A stretch of DNA of 8,611 nucleotides from an uncultured Ruminococcus sp. (lineage in GTDB: Bacteria > Bacillota > Clostridia > Oscillospirales > Ruminococcaceae). Shown here one piece after another: positions 1 through 6,847 of this stretch. A program made the translations under genes and the position numbers. Position 1 is the first letter of the stretch; every line of letters starts with the position of its first letter. The stretch spans positions 1 to 8,611 of the forward strand of contig CAMNAY010000062.1 in NCBI GenBank assembly GCA_946531975.1, given 5' to 3'. Below the pieces are notes generated by a model, which was not told the origin of the DNA, made no database searches, and worked only from the letters and a program-made list of their open reading frames with translations.

Positions 1-707
1 AAGTGGGTCTGCGTCAGTCCCATTGCCTGCGCTTTTTCGTTCATTTTCGCGACAAAGGCTTCTTCGCTGCCCGCGGCATAGGTTGCGAGCATGACGGCGG
101 CATCTGCGCCGGAGGGAAGCATCATTGCGAAGACGAGGTCTCTGATCTTACAGTCCTCGCCTGCCGCAAAGCCTGCGACATAGGCATACTGTGCCTGCTG
201 GGAGGCGAGGACATTCGCATCCATCTGGATGACGTCGTCGAGCTTCTCTGCGGGAACGAGATCTAGGAAGGTGAGCAGCGTCATGATTTTTGTCATGGAC
301 GCGGGATAGATCTTTTCATCTGCGCCTCTGTCGAAGACCGTGACGGCGCCGGTATCGTTCAGCTTGAGCAGTACGGCGTTCCGTGCAACGACCAGCGAGG
401 AATCGACGGCTTCTGCGGCGACAGGCTCCGGCTCCGGAGCGGTGATCTCCGTAACGGTTGCGGTTGTTTCGGAGAAAGCGGGCTCTGCGGCGGCCGCGGT
501 GCTGTCAGCTGCGGAAACTGTCTGTACGGCGGGTGCGGCGGTGCGTGTGCGCTTGACATGCGGCAGGATTGCCGCGGCGGTTCCGAACATTGCAGCGCCG
601 AGGACGACTGTCAGCAGCGGCGGGTAGAGCGCATTGAAGACGCTCTGTCTGCGGGAGCCTTTCTGCTTTGGCTGCTGTTCTGTCTCAGCGGGGGTCTGTT
701 CTGACAT
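1..707 (-). CDS. D-alanyl-D-alanine carboxypeptidase (S11 penicillin-binding protein), partial, C-terminus beyond left edge
   Basis: Serine DD-peptidase of the S11 family, which trims the terminal D-Ala from peptidoglycan stem peptides outside the membrane. I translated the minus strand from ATG at 707-705; 235 codons lie in the window. Residues 1-25 are polar and basic, about 27-49 is a single hydrophobic helix (signal anchor), and about 52-100 is an Ala/Thr/Pro/Glu-rich linker. The catalytic domain then begins (SSLVVARNAVLLKLND). The active-site SxxK motif is SMTK at residues 137-140, in the context YPASMTKIMT. The second family motif appears as PSGADAA at 198-204, so the usual Asn of SxN is Ala at 201. 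The KTG motif would lie beyond the edge. An AGAGG sequence about 11 bases upstream fits the start. The gene follows the zinc-ribbon gene by 45 bases with no terminator between, so the two are probably co-transcribed. Family assignment is firm; catalytic competence is less so because of the Ala. Confidence 0.9.
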   Translation of the reverse strand, partial: MSEQTPAETEQQPKQKGSRRQSVFNALYPPLLTVVLGAAMFGTAAAILPHVKRTRTAAPAVQTVSAADSTAAAAEPAFSETTATVTEITAPEPEPVAAEAVDSSLVVARNAVLLKLNDTGAVTVFDRGADEKIYPASMTKIMTLLTFLDLVPAEKLDDVIQMDANVLASQQAQYAYVAGFAAGEDCKIRDLVFAMMLPSGADAAVMLATYAAGSEEAFVAKMNEKAQAMGLTQTH

Positions 708-752
708 GGTCTGTGAAGCCTCTTTTCTTCTGATATGTTCTATGTATGCGGA

Positions 753-2015
753 TTATGCCTGATCGGTCGGCTCAGTCGGGTCGGGCAGGTCGAGCGCTTC
801 ATCAATGGCGTTCTTGCCCGTGATCTGATTGGTGCCGCAGTAGATGCAGAATTTCTTTTTGCCGGTCAGCGGCTGTCCGCAGGAGATACAGAGGTCGGCG
901 GATGCGCTGCCGGAGGGTGCAGGATCGGCTGCGGGCGCTGCGGGAGCCGGTGCCGCGGGGATCGGTGCGGGTGCGGGAACCGGAACCGGCATCGGCGCGG
1001 ATTCCGGCACAGCAGAAGGCTGCGGCTCTGCCTGCGGGAAGCTGACAGAAGGCATCTCCGTCGGAACGGGAGCTGCGGGAGCGGGTGCAGCGGCTTTCTG
1101 TGCCGCACGGAAATCAATGAATTTTCCGACCATAATCATGAGCAGACCGGCGGACGCGAGCAGACCGGTATTGATCCAGAGCGCCGGACGCACGGTTCTG
1201 AGGAACGGCTTGAAGCCGGTATAGTCGCCCTTGATGAACAGGCGGCTGATCACAAGGAACAGGAAGAAGCAAAGGAGAATGAGCATCGGGATCATGACCG
1301 TTCTGCCCATTGCGCGGACAGCCTGTGTGCGCGGCTTGCCGCTGTTGCGCTTGATGACAGTCCAGCGCCAGAGCAGCAGACCTGCCAGTGCAAGCTCAAA
1401 GACGAAGCCCCAGAGACTTGCCCGGAAGCGTGCGAGTCCGCGGGAGAATTTGCTGTTGTATGCGGTCGCGGTGCCGTCCTTGCCGAAGGCTTTGCGGATC
1501 GACTGAAGGTCGGAGTCCTCAATGATGAGGTGACATTTCTGATGCAGTGCCTCGCGGTTCTCCTCCAGCGGCTGAATGATATCGTCGGCGGAGATTACGA
1601 TCGGCTCGTCGGAGTCGCCGCGCAGCATTGCGTAATACTGTTCGGTCTTGTCCGCGAGGATCTGCGGGATGCCGATGGCGTCAATCGCTTCTGCGATGTC
1701 GGATTCGCGGATATTAGGATCATCGGTCTGATCCTCCTTGATGATGCCGGCGACTGTCCCGCGGAAGGGGACATGGACATCGGAAACACGGGAGTTGCGA
1801 AGCCCCTGAGACACGCTGTAATCCTTGATGAAATCGTGGGTGATGAGCGTACTGTGCATCATCACCAGCAGGAGCAGGGTTCCGAGGACACAGAGCAGCC
1901 CGTGCAGGAACCGGTAGCCGCCGGAGCGGGGACGGTGTTTTCCGCAGCGGGTGCAGACACCTTTTTCATCATATGCCGCTCCGCAGGTACAGTTGGCAGC
2001 GATCTGTTTTGCCAT
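753..2015 (-). CDS. Four-helix membrane protein with a zinc ribbon at each end (function unknown)
   Basis: 420 residues; I do not recognise a characterised family. Domains in order: an N-terminal zinc ribbon with Cys9, Cys11, Cys21 and Cys24 (CTC...CTRC); a hydrophobic helix at about 38-56; a polar region of about 145 residues, probably outside the cell (57-200); helices at about 201-219, 239-258 and 279-297. Next comes a Pro/Ala-rich low-complexity linker (about 308-370), then a C-terminal zinc ribbon with Cys376, Cys379, Cys390 and Cys393 (CISC...CIYC). Basic residues flank the helices such that both ribbons are predicted to be cytoplasmic (inference from the positive-inside rule). The start ATG has AAAGGAAG about 10 bases upstream. 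A strong promoter precedes it, and a carboxypeptidase gene follows after 45 bases, suggesting an envelope-related role. An overlapping plus-strand reading frame (735-2084) is an antisense shadow: it is Cys/Arg-rich and lacks any domain. Confidence 0.88.
   Translation of the reverse strand: MAKQIAANCTCGAAYDEKGVCTRCGKHRPRSGGYRFLHGLLCVLGTLLLLVMMHSTLITHDFIKDYSVSQGLRNSRVSDVHVPFRGTVAGIIKEDQTDDPNIRESDIAEAIDAIGIPQILADKTEQYYAMLRGDSDEPIVISADDIIQPLEENREALHQKCHLIIEDSDLQSIRKAFGKDGTATAYNSKFSRGLARFRASLWGFVFELALAGLLLWRWTVIKRNSGKPRTQAVRAMGRTVMIPMLILLCFFLFLVISRLFIKGDYTGFKPFLRTVRPALWINTGLLASAGLLMIMVGKFIDFRAAQKAAAPAPAAPVPTEMPSVSFPQAEPQPSAVPESAPMPVPVPAPAPIPAAPAPAAPAADPAPSGSASADLCISCGQPLTGKKKFCIYCGTNQITGKNAIDEALDLPDPTEPTDQA
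906..1094 (-). repeat. Pro/Ala-rich low-complexity linker in the zinc-ribbon membrane protein
   Basis: About 63 codons (residues 308-370) are dominated by Pro, Ala and Val, with short PAPAAP, PVPVPAPAP and AAPAPAAP units. The DNA is correspondingly repetitive (cggtgc/cgggag-type units). It joins the last membrane helix to the C-terminal zinc ribbon, and it is the sort of tract that varies in length between strains. Function inferred only as a flexible tether. Confidence 0.7.
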
Positions 2016-2101
2016 AGCAGTGAACTTCCTTTCTGTAAGGAGCCGCCCTGTCTGCCTGACGGGACGGATCTGTGCGCTGTCTGATATATTTGCGCACTCT
2101 A

Positions 2102-2131
2102 ATTATAACACATCCAAAAAGCGGTTGTCAA
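2102..2131 (-). promoter_or_regulatory. Sigma-A promoter for the zinc-ribbon/carboxypeptidase operon
   Basis: Read on the minus strand, TTGACA (2131-2126) and TATAAT (2107-2102) both match consensus exactly, with an 18-base spacer and a TGn extended -10 element (TGT before TATAAT). Transcription should start near 2095, leaving a leader of about 80 bases before the ATG at 2015. The zinc-ribbon gene thus does not depend on read-through from the upstream minus-strand gene ending at 2203. Confidence 0.85.
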
Positions 2132-2202
2132 CGCTCACGGGCGCAGAATATCGCGGAATGAATACAGATTATTTTGTATAGATAGATTACCGCTGCCCGT
2201 GT

Positions 2203-2643
2203 TCACAGACTGTACCAGATCACGCCGCCGAGCGCGGTGCAGAGCGCGAGAAATTTCCGCCATGAAAACGGCTCCTGCTCTGCATGAAGCCAGCCGGTGA
2301 CGGCGATGCCGTATGCGGCGATGAGCTGCGCCGTGACGATGATGAGTTCGGCGCGGGCGGTGCCGAGCCGTGCGATGCTGAGGACGACCGTTCCCGTGAT
2401 GAACGCGCCGAACAGTCCGCCGAGCAGCAGATACCGCGGCTGCACCTGTGCCAGCGCGGAGAATCCGCTCTCGTGTTTTCCCGCCAGCAGCCGGATTCCC
2501 AGACTGACCGCACCTGCTGTCAGCGAGACAAAGGCTGCGGTTGTCCAGGTTCCCGCGCTTTTGGAGACGCCTGTATTGCAGACGCCCTGTATGCTCATCA
2601 GCACACCGGAGAGCACTGCTGCAAGTATGCCGGCTAATAACAT
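2203..2643 (-). CDS. YdcZ/DUF606-type DMT-superfamily membrane protein
   Basis: 146 residues, almost entirely membrane. Hydrophobic segments lie at about 3-22, 34-54, 71-91, 97-119 and 129-145. The length, five-helix layout, opening LLAGILAAVLSGVLMSIQG with an Asn soon after (Asn23), and ending in GGVIWYSL fit the YdcZ/DUF606 family. That family groups with small drug/metabolite transporters; its substrates are mostly unknown, and members may work as homo- or heterodimers. The start is supported by GAGGTGA seven bases before ATG. The gene diverges from the ABC transporter at 2855 across a 211-base gap containing palindromes. I see no classical terminator after its stop, so some read-through toward the next minus-strand gene is possible. 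Transport is inferred from the family only. Confidence 0.82.
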   Translation of the reverse strand: MLLAGILAAVLSGVLMSIQGVCNTGVSKSAGTWTTAAFVSLTAGAVSLGIRLLAGKHESGFSALAQVQPRYLLLGGLFGAFITGTVVLSIARLGTARAELIIVTAQLIAAYGIAVTGWLHAEQEPFSWRKFLALCTALGGVIWYSL

Positions 2644-2669
2644 ATATTCATCACCTCATGCATAGAATG

Positions 2670-2685
2670 TCCGGAGAAATCCGGA
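2670..2685. repeat. Perfect inverted repeat TCCGGA-GAAA-TCCGGA
   Basis: Two copies of the self-complementary hexamer TCCGGA flank a GAAA tetraloop. On the minus strand this falls in the leader of the DMT-family gene, 27 bases before its ATG, so it could be an RNA hairpin near the ribosome binding site or a protein-binding palindrome. No U-run follows, so it is not a terminator. Confidence 0.5.
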
Positions 2686-2698
2686 AATATGCCCTGCG

Positions 2699-2725
2699 GA
2701 ATTATGAAGACATCTTCAGAATTAT
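2699..2725. promoter_or_regulatory. Candidate operator: palindrome TGAAGA-CA-TCTTCA flanked by GAATTAT direct repeats
   Basis: A perfect 6+2+6 palindrome occupies 2705-2718. It is bracketed by identical heptamers GAATTAT at 2699-2705 and 2719-2725, spaced 20 bases apart (about two helical turns). It lies just upstream of the ABC gene promoter and in the promoter/leader region of the divergent DMT-family gene. Structure is seen directly; regulator binding is inference. Confidence 0.4.
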
Positions 2726-2741
2726 TTAAGGGTTCCGCTAC

Positions 2742-2770
2742 TTGTTTCTTCATAGGTTTTTTGCTATAAT
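2742..2770 (+). promoter_or_regulatory. Sigma-A promoter for the ABC transporter gene
   Basis: TTGTTT at 2742-2747, a 17-base spacer, and TATAAT at 2765-2770 preceded by TGC, which makes an extended -10. Transcription should begin near 2777, giving a leader of about 78 bases. That leader contains a small ACGCA/TGCGT inverted repeat (2790-2794 with 2804-2808). Confidence 0.75.
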
Positions 2771-2854
2771 TGGGACAGATCACGAAACAACGCAACAGAG
2801 CAATGCGTCACACCAAAATACGGGTTTTATACAGAAACGGGGTCAGAGATCAGA

Positions 2855-5677
2855 ATGCTGGAAACAAAAGATTTATGCAAACAATACACGCCGAAAAAAG
2901 GCGTGCCGGTACAGGCAGTCGATCATGTATCGCTGCGCTTTCCGGAGAAGGGCATGGTGTTCCTGCTCGGTAAATCGGGCAGCGGCAAATCCACCATGCT
3001 CAACCTGCTGGGCGGTCTGGATCAGTATGACAGCGGCGAGATCATCATAAAAGGCGTGTCATCCAAGGACTTCAGTCAGCAGCACTTTGACAGCTACCGC
3101 AACACCTACGTCGGCTTCATCTTTCAGGAGTACAATGTGCTGGAGGAGTTCACGGTCGGTGCGAATATCGCGCTGGCGCTGGAGCTTCAGGGCAGGAGTG
3201 CTTCGGATGAGGAGCTGAATGCGATCCTTGCAGCCGTCGATCTCGCAGGCTACGGAGACCGCAAGCCCAACGAGCTTTCCGGCGGTCAGAAGCAGCGCGT
3301 TGCGATTGCCCGCGCGCTGGTCAAGAACCCGCAGATCATCATGGCGGATGAACCGACCGGCGCACTGGATTCCAACACGGGACGGCAGGTGCTGGATACC
3401 CTGAAGAAGCTCTCCTCCGAGAAGCTGGTCATCGTCGTTTCGCATGACCGCGAGTACGCCGAGCAGTACGCCGACCGCATCATCGAGCTTGCCGACGGCA
3501 AGGTCATCCGCGATGTCGAGTCCGTACACGATGAAAACACGGCGGACGAGAAGCATCTGGTCTTCCGGACGACTTCTGTGGAGATTCCCGCGGACTATCA
3601 TCTGACCGAGGAGGACCGCATTCAGATCAACGAGTACCTCGACCGGATCCGCTCCGGCGCGGCACTGATCCTGCCGAGCACGTCGCAGCGGTTTGCCGAT
3701 ACGGACGAGAGCCGCATCCCGAAGCAGGACGGCTCAGGCTTCAATCTCATCAAATCACGGCTGCCGATGAAAAAGGCGTTCCGGATCGGATGCAGCAGCT
3801 TAAAGCATAAGCGCTTCCGTCTGGTCACGACGATTCTGCTTTCCGCTGCCGCTTTCACGATGTTCTCACTGGTCGATACCTTCAGCTCGTACAGTCATGT
3901 TCAGTCATGTACGGATTCCCTGATTGACAGCGGCGTCAGCTTCCTTTCGATGAACAAGGCGGTCCGGCGCGGCAGCGGCATCGACGAGTGGTGGGACCGC
4001 GCCGATCAGCGCATTTCCGAGGCGGAGCTGGAGGAGATCCGGAAGAATACCGGCGTGGATGTCAACGGACTGTTCATTCCCTACAACGGCAACCTGCATT
4101 TTGACGGGCTTTGCGATTCCGACCGCCTTGCCGGTGAGACAAAGGAAGCGGAGGACGATTTCTACAACGGAACACCGTATCTCAAACATTTCTGTGGTTT
4201 TGCGGAAATCACCGCGGAATCCGCGAAGGCAATGCATTTTGAACTGCTCGCGGGCACATATCCTGACGGCAGCAAGAATGAAATCGCGGTCAGTGCGGCA
4301 GTCTGCGATACCTTTATCCGCGGCGGCTATCTGAAGCCGGAGGCGGACGGCGCGGTATCGGGCACATACGAGACAATTTCCTCGCCCGCTGCGCTGATCG
4401 GCAAGACGATCCCGCTGATGGGCACGGAATATACCGTCTGCGGCGTGCTGGACACGGGTCTGGACATGTCGCGCTATGAGAGCGTTTTCAAGGAGCGCGA
4501 GCGTCTGACGAACGAGAAGCAGGCGCTGTATTTCATCCTCCAGCAGGAGTATATGATCGCGACAAATTACACCTACACCGGCTGCGCGATGGTCGGTGCG
4601 GGCAAGGTGCAGGAGCTGGTCGGGAAAGACCCGAAAATCTACATTGTCGCGAACCGCAAGAATGCTGATCTCTCCGCTGAAACAGACCGGCTCTGGTTCG
4701 GCAGCTGGATCTCGGATCTGACGACGCCGGATCATCTGGGCAAGGACGATATCATCTGGCTGGACGGCGAACGCAAAACGCTCGCAGAGAATGAAGTAAT
4801 TCTTTCACTTGAGAATATGAACCTCGGTGAGATGGACGGCTGCACGGAAGCCGAGCAGGCGCTTCTCAAAAAAATGGAGGCGATGCAGACGGGGCTGGAG
4901 CCTGTCACGGCTGAATCGCTGCGTGAGGTGCTGAAGCCGATTGAGGGCAAATTACGCCTGTTTGTATCCGAGATTCGGAATGACTACTCTGAGGAAAGCA
5001 ATGTGTATGACAATTTGAAGATTGTCGGTGTCATTCCGTCTGAAAGCCCGTACAGCGGCTGCTGTGTGCTTGCTGAAAAATTCTTCAGCGAACTGGTAGA
5101 GGATACAGACGGTGTCTATGACAGTGCCGTCGGCGTGATGCCCGCATCCCGCGGGGACATCGAAAAACTGGTATCGTTCTGCTATGACATTGAGGACGGT
5201 CAGAATATACGCTATATGCTGAATGATCCTGTGATCTATGAGCTGGATATGGTGAATACCGCGCTCCGGACGCTTGCCAAGGTGTTCCTGTATATCGGCA
5301 TCGGCTTTGCGGTGTTTGCGCTGCTGCTCATGGCGAATTTCATCTCTACAAGTATTCATTACAAGCGGCAGGAGATCGGCATTCTGCGTGCGATCGGTTC
5401 CCGCTCGAATGATGTCTTCCGCATATTCTTCTCGGAGAGCTTTGTGATCGCAATGATCAACTTCGTGCTTTCCTCCGGTCTGTGCTTTGCCGCCGTAACA
5501 CTCATCAATCATGTGCTGCGGACGCGCGCAGGCATTCTCATCACTGTGCTGCATTTCGGTGTGCGGCAGCTCCTTCTGCTGCTCGCCATCTGCATCGGCG
5601 GCGCGGCGATCGCCAGCTTCCTCCCTGTCAGGCGCATTGCCGCGAAGAAGCCGATCGACGCGATCCGCGACAAATAA
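2855..5677 (+). CDS. MacB-like ABC transporter, fused ATPase and FtsX-type permease
   Basis: 940 residues. The N-terminal ATPase domain (1-222) has Walker A GKSGSGKST (39-47), Q-loop Gln91, signature LSGGQ (141-145), Walker B IIMADE (161-166), D-loop ALD (170-172) and H-loop His197. It closely resembles the LolD/MacB/BceA class. A charged linker of about 100 residues leads to helix 1 (about 323-345). A very large extracytoplasmic domain follows (about 346-805, ten cysteines), then three helices (about 807-832, 861-885, 898-922) in an FtsX-like block with RQEIGILRAIGSR after helix 2 and a PIDAIRDK tail. This four-helix plan is that of type VII (mechanotransmission) ABC proteins, which act on peptides, lipoproteins or antibiotics rather than pumping through a membrane channel. 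E. coli MacB is about 650 residues, so the outer domain here is enlarged. The start has only a weak GGGGTC ribosome site about 13 bases upstream, but MLETKDLCKQY is the normal domain start. No two-component genes adjoin it. Substrate unknown. Confidence 0.93.
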   Translation: MLETKDLCKQYTPKKGVPVQAVDHVSLRFPEKGMVFLLGKSGSGKSTMLNLLGGLDQYDSGEIIIKGVSSKDFSQQHFDSYRNTYVGFIFQEYNVLEEFTVGANIALALELQGRSASDEELNAILAAVDLAGYGDRKPNELSGGQKQRVAIARALVKNPQIIMADEPTGALDSNTGRQVLDTLKKLSSEKLVIVVSHDREYAEQYADRIIELADGKVIRDVESVHDENTADEKHLVFRTTSVEIPADYHLTEEDRIQINEYLDRIRSGAALILPSTSQRFADTDESRIPKQDGSGFNLIKSRLPMKKAFRIGCSSLKHKRFRLVTTILLSAAAFTMFSLVDTFSSYSHVQSCTDSLIDSGVSFLSMNKAVRRGSGIDEWWDRADQRISEAELEEIRKNTGVDVNGLFIPYNGNLHFDGLCDSDRLAGETKEAEDDFYNGTPYLKHFCGFAEITAESAKAMHFELLAGTYPDGSKNEIAVSAAVCDTFIRGGYLKPEADGAVSGTYETISSPAALIGKTIPLMGTEYTVCGVLDTGLDMSRYESVFKERERLTNEKQALYFILQQEYMIATNYTYTGCAMVGAGKVQELVGKDPKIYIVANRKNADLSAETDRLWFGSWISDLTTPDHLGKDDIIWLDGERKTLAENEVILSLENMNLGEMDGCTEAEQALLKKMEAMQTGLEPVTAESLREVLKPIEGKLRLFVSEIRNDYSEESNVYDNLKIVGVIPSESPYSGCCVLAEKFFSELVEDTDGVYDSAVGVMPASRGDIEKLVSFCYDIEDGQNIRYMLNDPVIYELDMVNTALRTLAKVFLYIGIGFAVFALLLMANFISTSIHYKRQEIGILRAIGSRSNDVFRIFFSESFVIAMINFVLSSGLCFAAVTLINHVLRTRAGILITVLHFGVRQLLLLLAICIGGAAIASFLPVRRIAAKKPIDAIRDK

Positions 5678-5720
5678 TTTTCTTCTTGCTTGTTCCTTAT
5701 TGTAATACTTCCTTTGCTCC

Positions 5721-5758
5721 GAGCCTGAGACACACACCCCCTCAGGCTCACTTTTTTT
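5721..5758 (+). terminator. Intrinsic terminator of the ABC transporter gene
   Basis: Perfect 9-base stem GAGCCTGAG (5721-5729) with CTCAGGCTC (5741-5749), an 11-base loop, then AC and seven T residues (5752-5758). It lies 43 bases after the ABC stop codon. Confidence 0.9.
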
Positions 5759-5766
5759 GCAAAGAA

Positions 5767-5798
5767 AATCTCCGGCTGCGGGAAGACAGCCGGAGATT
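5767..5798 (-). terminator. Intrinsic terminator of the S1-domain gene
   Basis: Perfect 12-base stem AATCTCCGGCTG (5767-5778) with CAGCCGGAGATT (5787-5798) and an 8-base loop. Read on the minus strand it is followed by TTCTTT, extending the T-rich end of the stem. It begins 36 bases after the S1 gene stop. With the plus-strand terminator beside it, each convergent gene has its own stop signal. Confidence 0.85.
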
Positions 5799-5834
5799 CC
5801 TTTGCGGGCTGAACAGAAGCGCCTGCGAACCGGA

Positions 5835-6773
5835 TCAGGTCGCTGCGAACTGACTGGCGATGCGGCGCTTTGCCTGCGGCGGCGTATAGACCCATTCGTC
5901 CATATGCGTGCCGCGGAAGAAATAGCGGACCGGCACAGGCGGACAGATATCGTCGAACACATCGACGATCGCGAGCTTGATCTTCATGCGCTCAGGCACG
6001 ATGCTCTTGATATACACGCTGGCGTGCTGTCCTGCGCGGACATCCGGACGCAGATCGGCAAGCCCTGCGAGATTCGGGGCGAGTTCGATGAAAATGCCGT
6101 AATCCTCGACAGAGCGCACGATGCCGGCAACGGTCTCGCCTGCGGAGAAGCAGGCAGCGTTCTCTGCCCATGTGCCGAGCAGCTCCTTGTGCGTCAGCAG
6201 AACACGCCCGTTCTCAAAGCCCTTGACCATGACACGGATCTCCTGCCCGACGCAGAAACGGTCGGAGGGATGCGAGATGCGGGAGACGGAGATCGCGTCG
6301 ATCGGGATGAGGGAGGGGACGCCGCAGCCGATATCGACAAAGCAGCCGAACGGCGCGAGGTGCGTGACACGGGCAGGGATGACATCGCCCGGACGCAGGC
6401 GGCTGATGTACCCCTCGCGGCACTGCTCCTGCTGCATCCGCCGCGACAGCACCGCGACCGGATTCCCGTGTGCGTCGCGTTCGATGCGGAGAACGGAGAA
6501 GCAGACAGGCTTATTGACGCGCGAAATCAGCGCGATGTCGCGCGTGGAGCCGTCGGTGATGCCGAGTGCGCCCTCTGCCCGCGGAATCAGACCCTGCATG
6601 CACGGCAGATCGACATGCAGATTATGCCCGCCGTCACAGACGCGCACCCGCGCCTCCAGACGCTGTCCGGTGCGGATTGCTTCGCGCAGGGCTGCTTCCG
6701 AGCTGAGTGCTTCTGTATTCTGCGGAGAGTTCAGCAGGCAGCCCTCCGGCAGAAACTGAGATTGATATTCCAT
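5835..6773 (-). CDS. S1 RNA-binding domain protein (ribosomal protein S1-like, three S1 repeats)
   Basis: 312 residues. Three OB-fold S1 repeats are visible: a divergent first at about 36-111 (LEARVRVCDGGHNLHVDLP, then GLIPRAEGALG), a clear second at about 128-196 (RPGDVIPARVTHLAPFGCFVD and GQEIRVMVKGFENGRVLLTHK), and a third at about 210-267 (GETVAGIVRSVEDYGIFIELAPNL... GLADLR). A Pro/aromatic, basic tail of about 45 residues follows (PPVPVRYFFRGTHMDEWVY). S1 repeats bind single-stranded RNA, and family members assist mRNA loading on the 30S subunit or act as RNA regulators. Bona fide S1 has four to six repeats, so this is a shorter clostridial relative; whether it replaces S1 is uncertain. 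The start is set by GGAGGT four bases upstream of ATG. A large antisense frame (5757-6998) is rejected. No clear promoter could be assigned upstream. Confidence 0.87.
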   Translation of the reverse strand: MEYQSQFLPEGCLLNSPQNTEALSSEAALREAIRTGQRLEARVRVCDGGHNLHVDLPCMQGLIPRAEGALGITDGSTRDIALISRVNKPVCFSVLRIERDAHGNPVAVLSRRMQQEQCREGYISRLRPGDVIPARVTHLAPFGCFVDIGCGVPSLIPIDAISVSRISHPSDRFCVGQEIRVMVKGFENGRVLLTHKELLGTWAENAACFSAGETVAGIVRSVEDYGIFIELAPNLAGLADLRPDVRAGQHASVYIKSIVPERMKIKLAIVDVFDDICPPVPVRYFFRGTHMDEWVYTPPQAKRRIASQFAAT

Positions 6774-6847
6774 TTCGACCTCCAGATTCTTTTGCTGTTT
6801 TTCACGGTTTTGCTGTGCGGCTGCGCTCTGCCGCCGTACTGTCCGCG

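Noticed and set aside
906..1094. Possible tandem repeat array or CRISPR-like structure
   Set aside because: The repetition comes from Pro/Ala codons in a protein linker, with no regular repeat-spacer pattern.
735..2084. 449-codon plus-strand open frame
   Set aside because: Antisense to the zinc-ribbon membrane protein, which has a promoter, ribosome site and clear domains; the antisense product is a Cys/Arg-rich sequence with no domain.
2136..2201. CACGGGC / GCCCGTG inverted repeat downstream of the DMT-family gene
   Set aside because: The 7-base arms are 52 bases apart with no T-run, and one overlaps the zinc-ribbon promoter region; too weak for a terminator.
2887..2905. CACGCC-GAAAAAA-GGCGTG hairpin in codons 11-17 of the ABC gene
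   Set aside because: A perfect stem, but inside coding sequence where the residues (TPKKGV) are ordinary; no supporting signal of regulation.
3905..5962. Long minus-strand frames (3905-4735 and 4952-5962)
   Set aside because: Shadows of the ABC transporter gene caused by GC-rich codon use; the second crosses the terminators and the end of the S1 gene.
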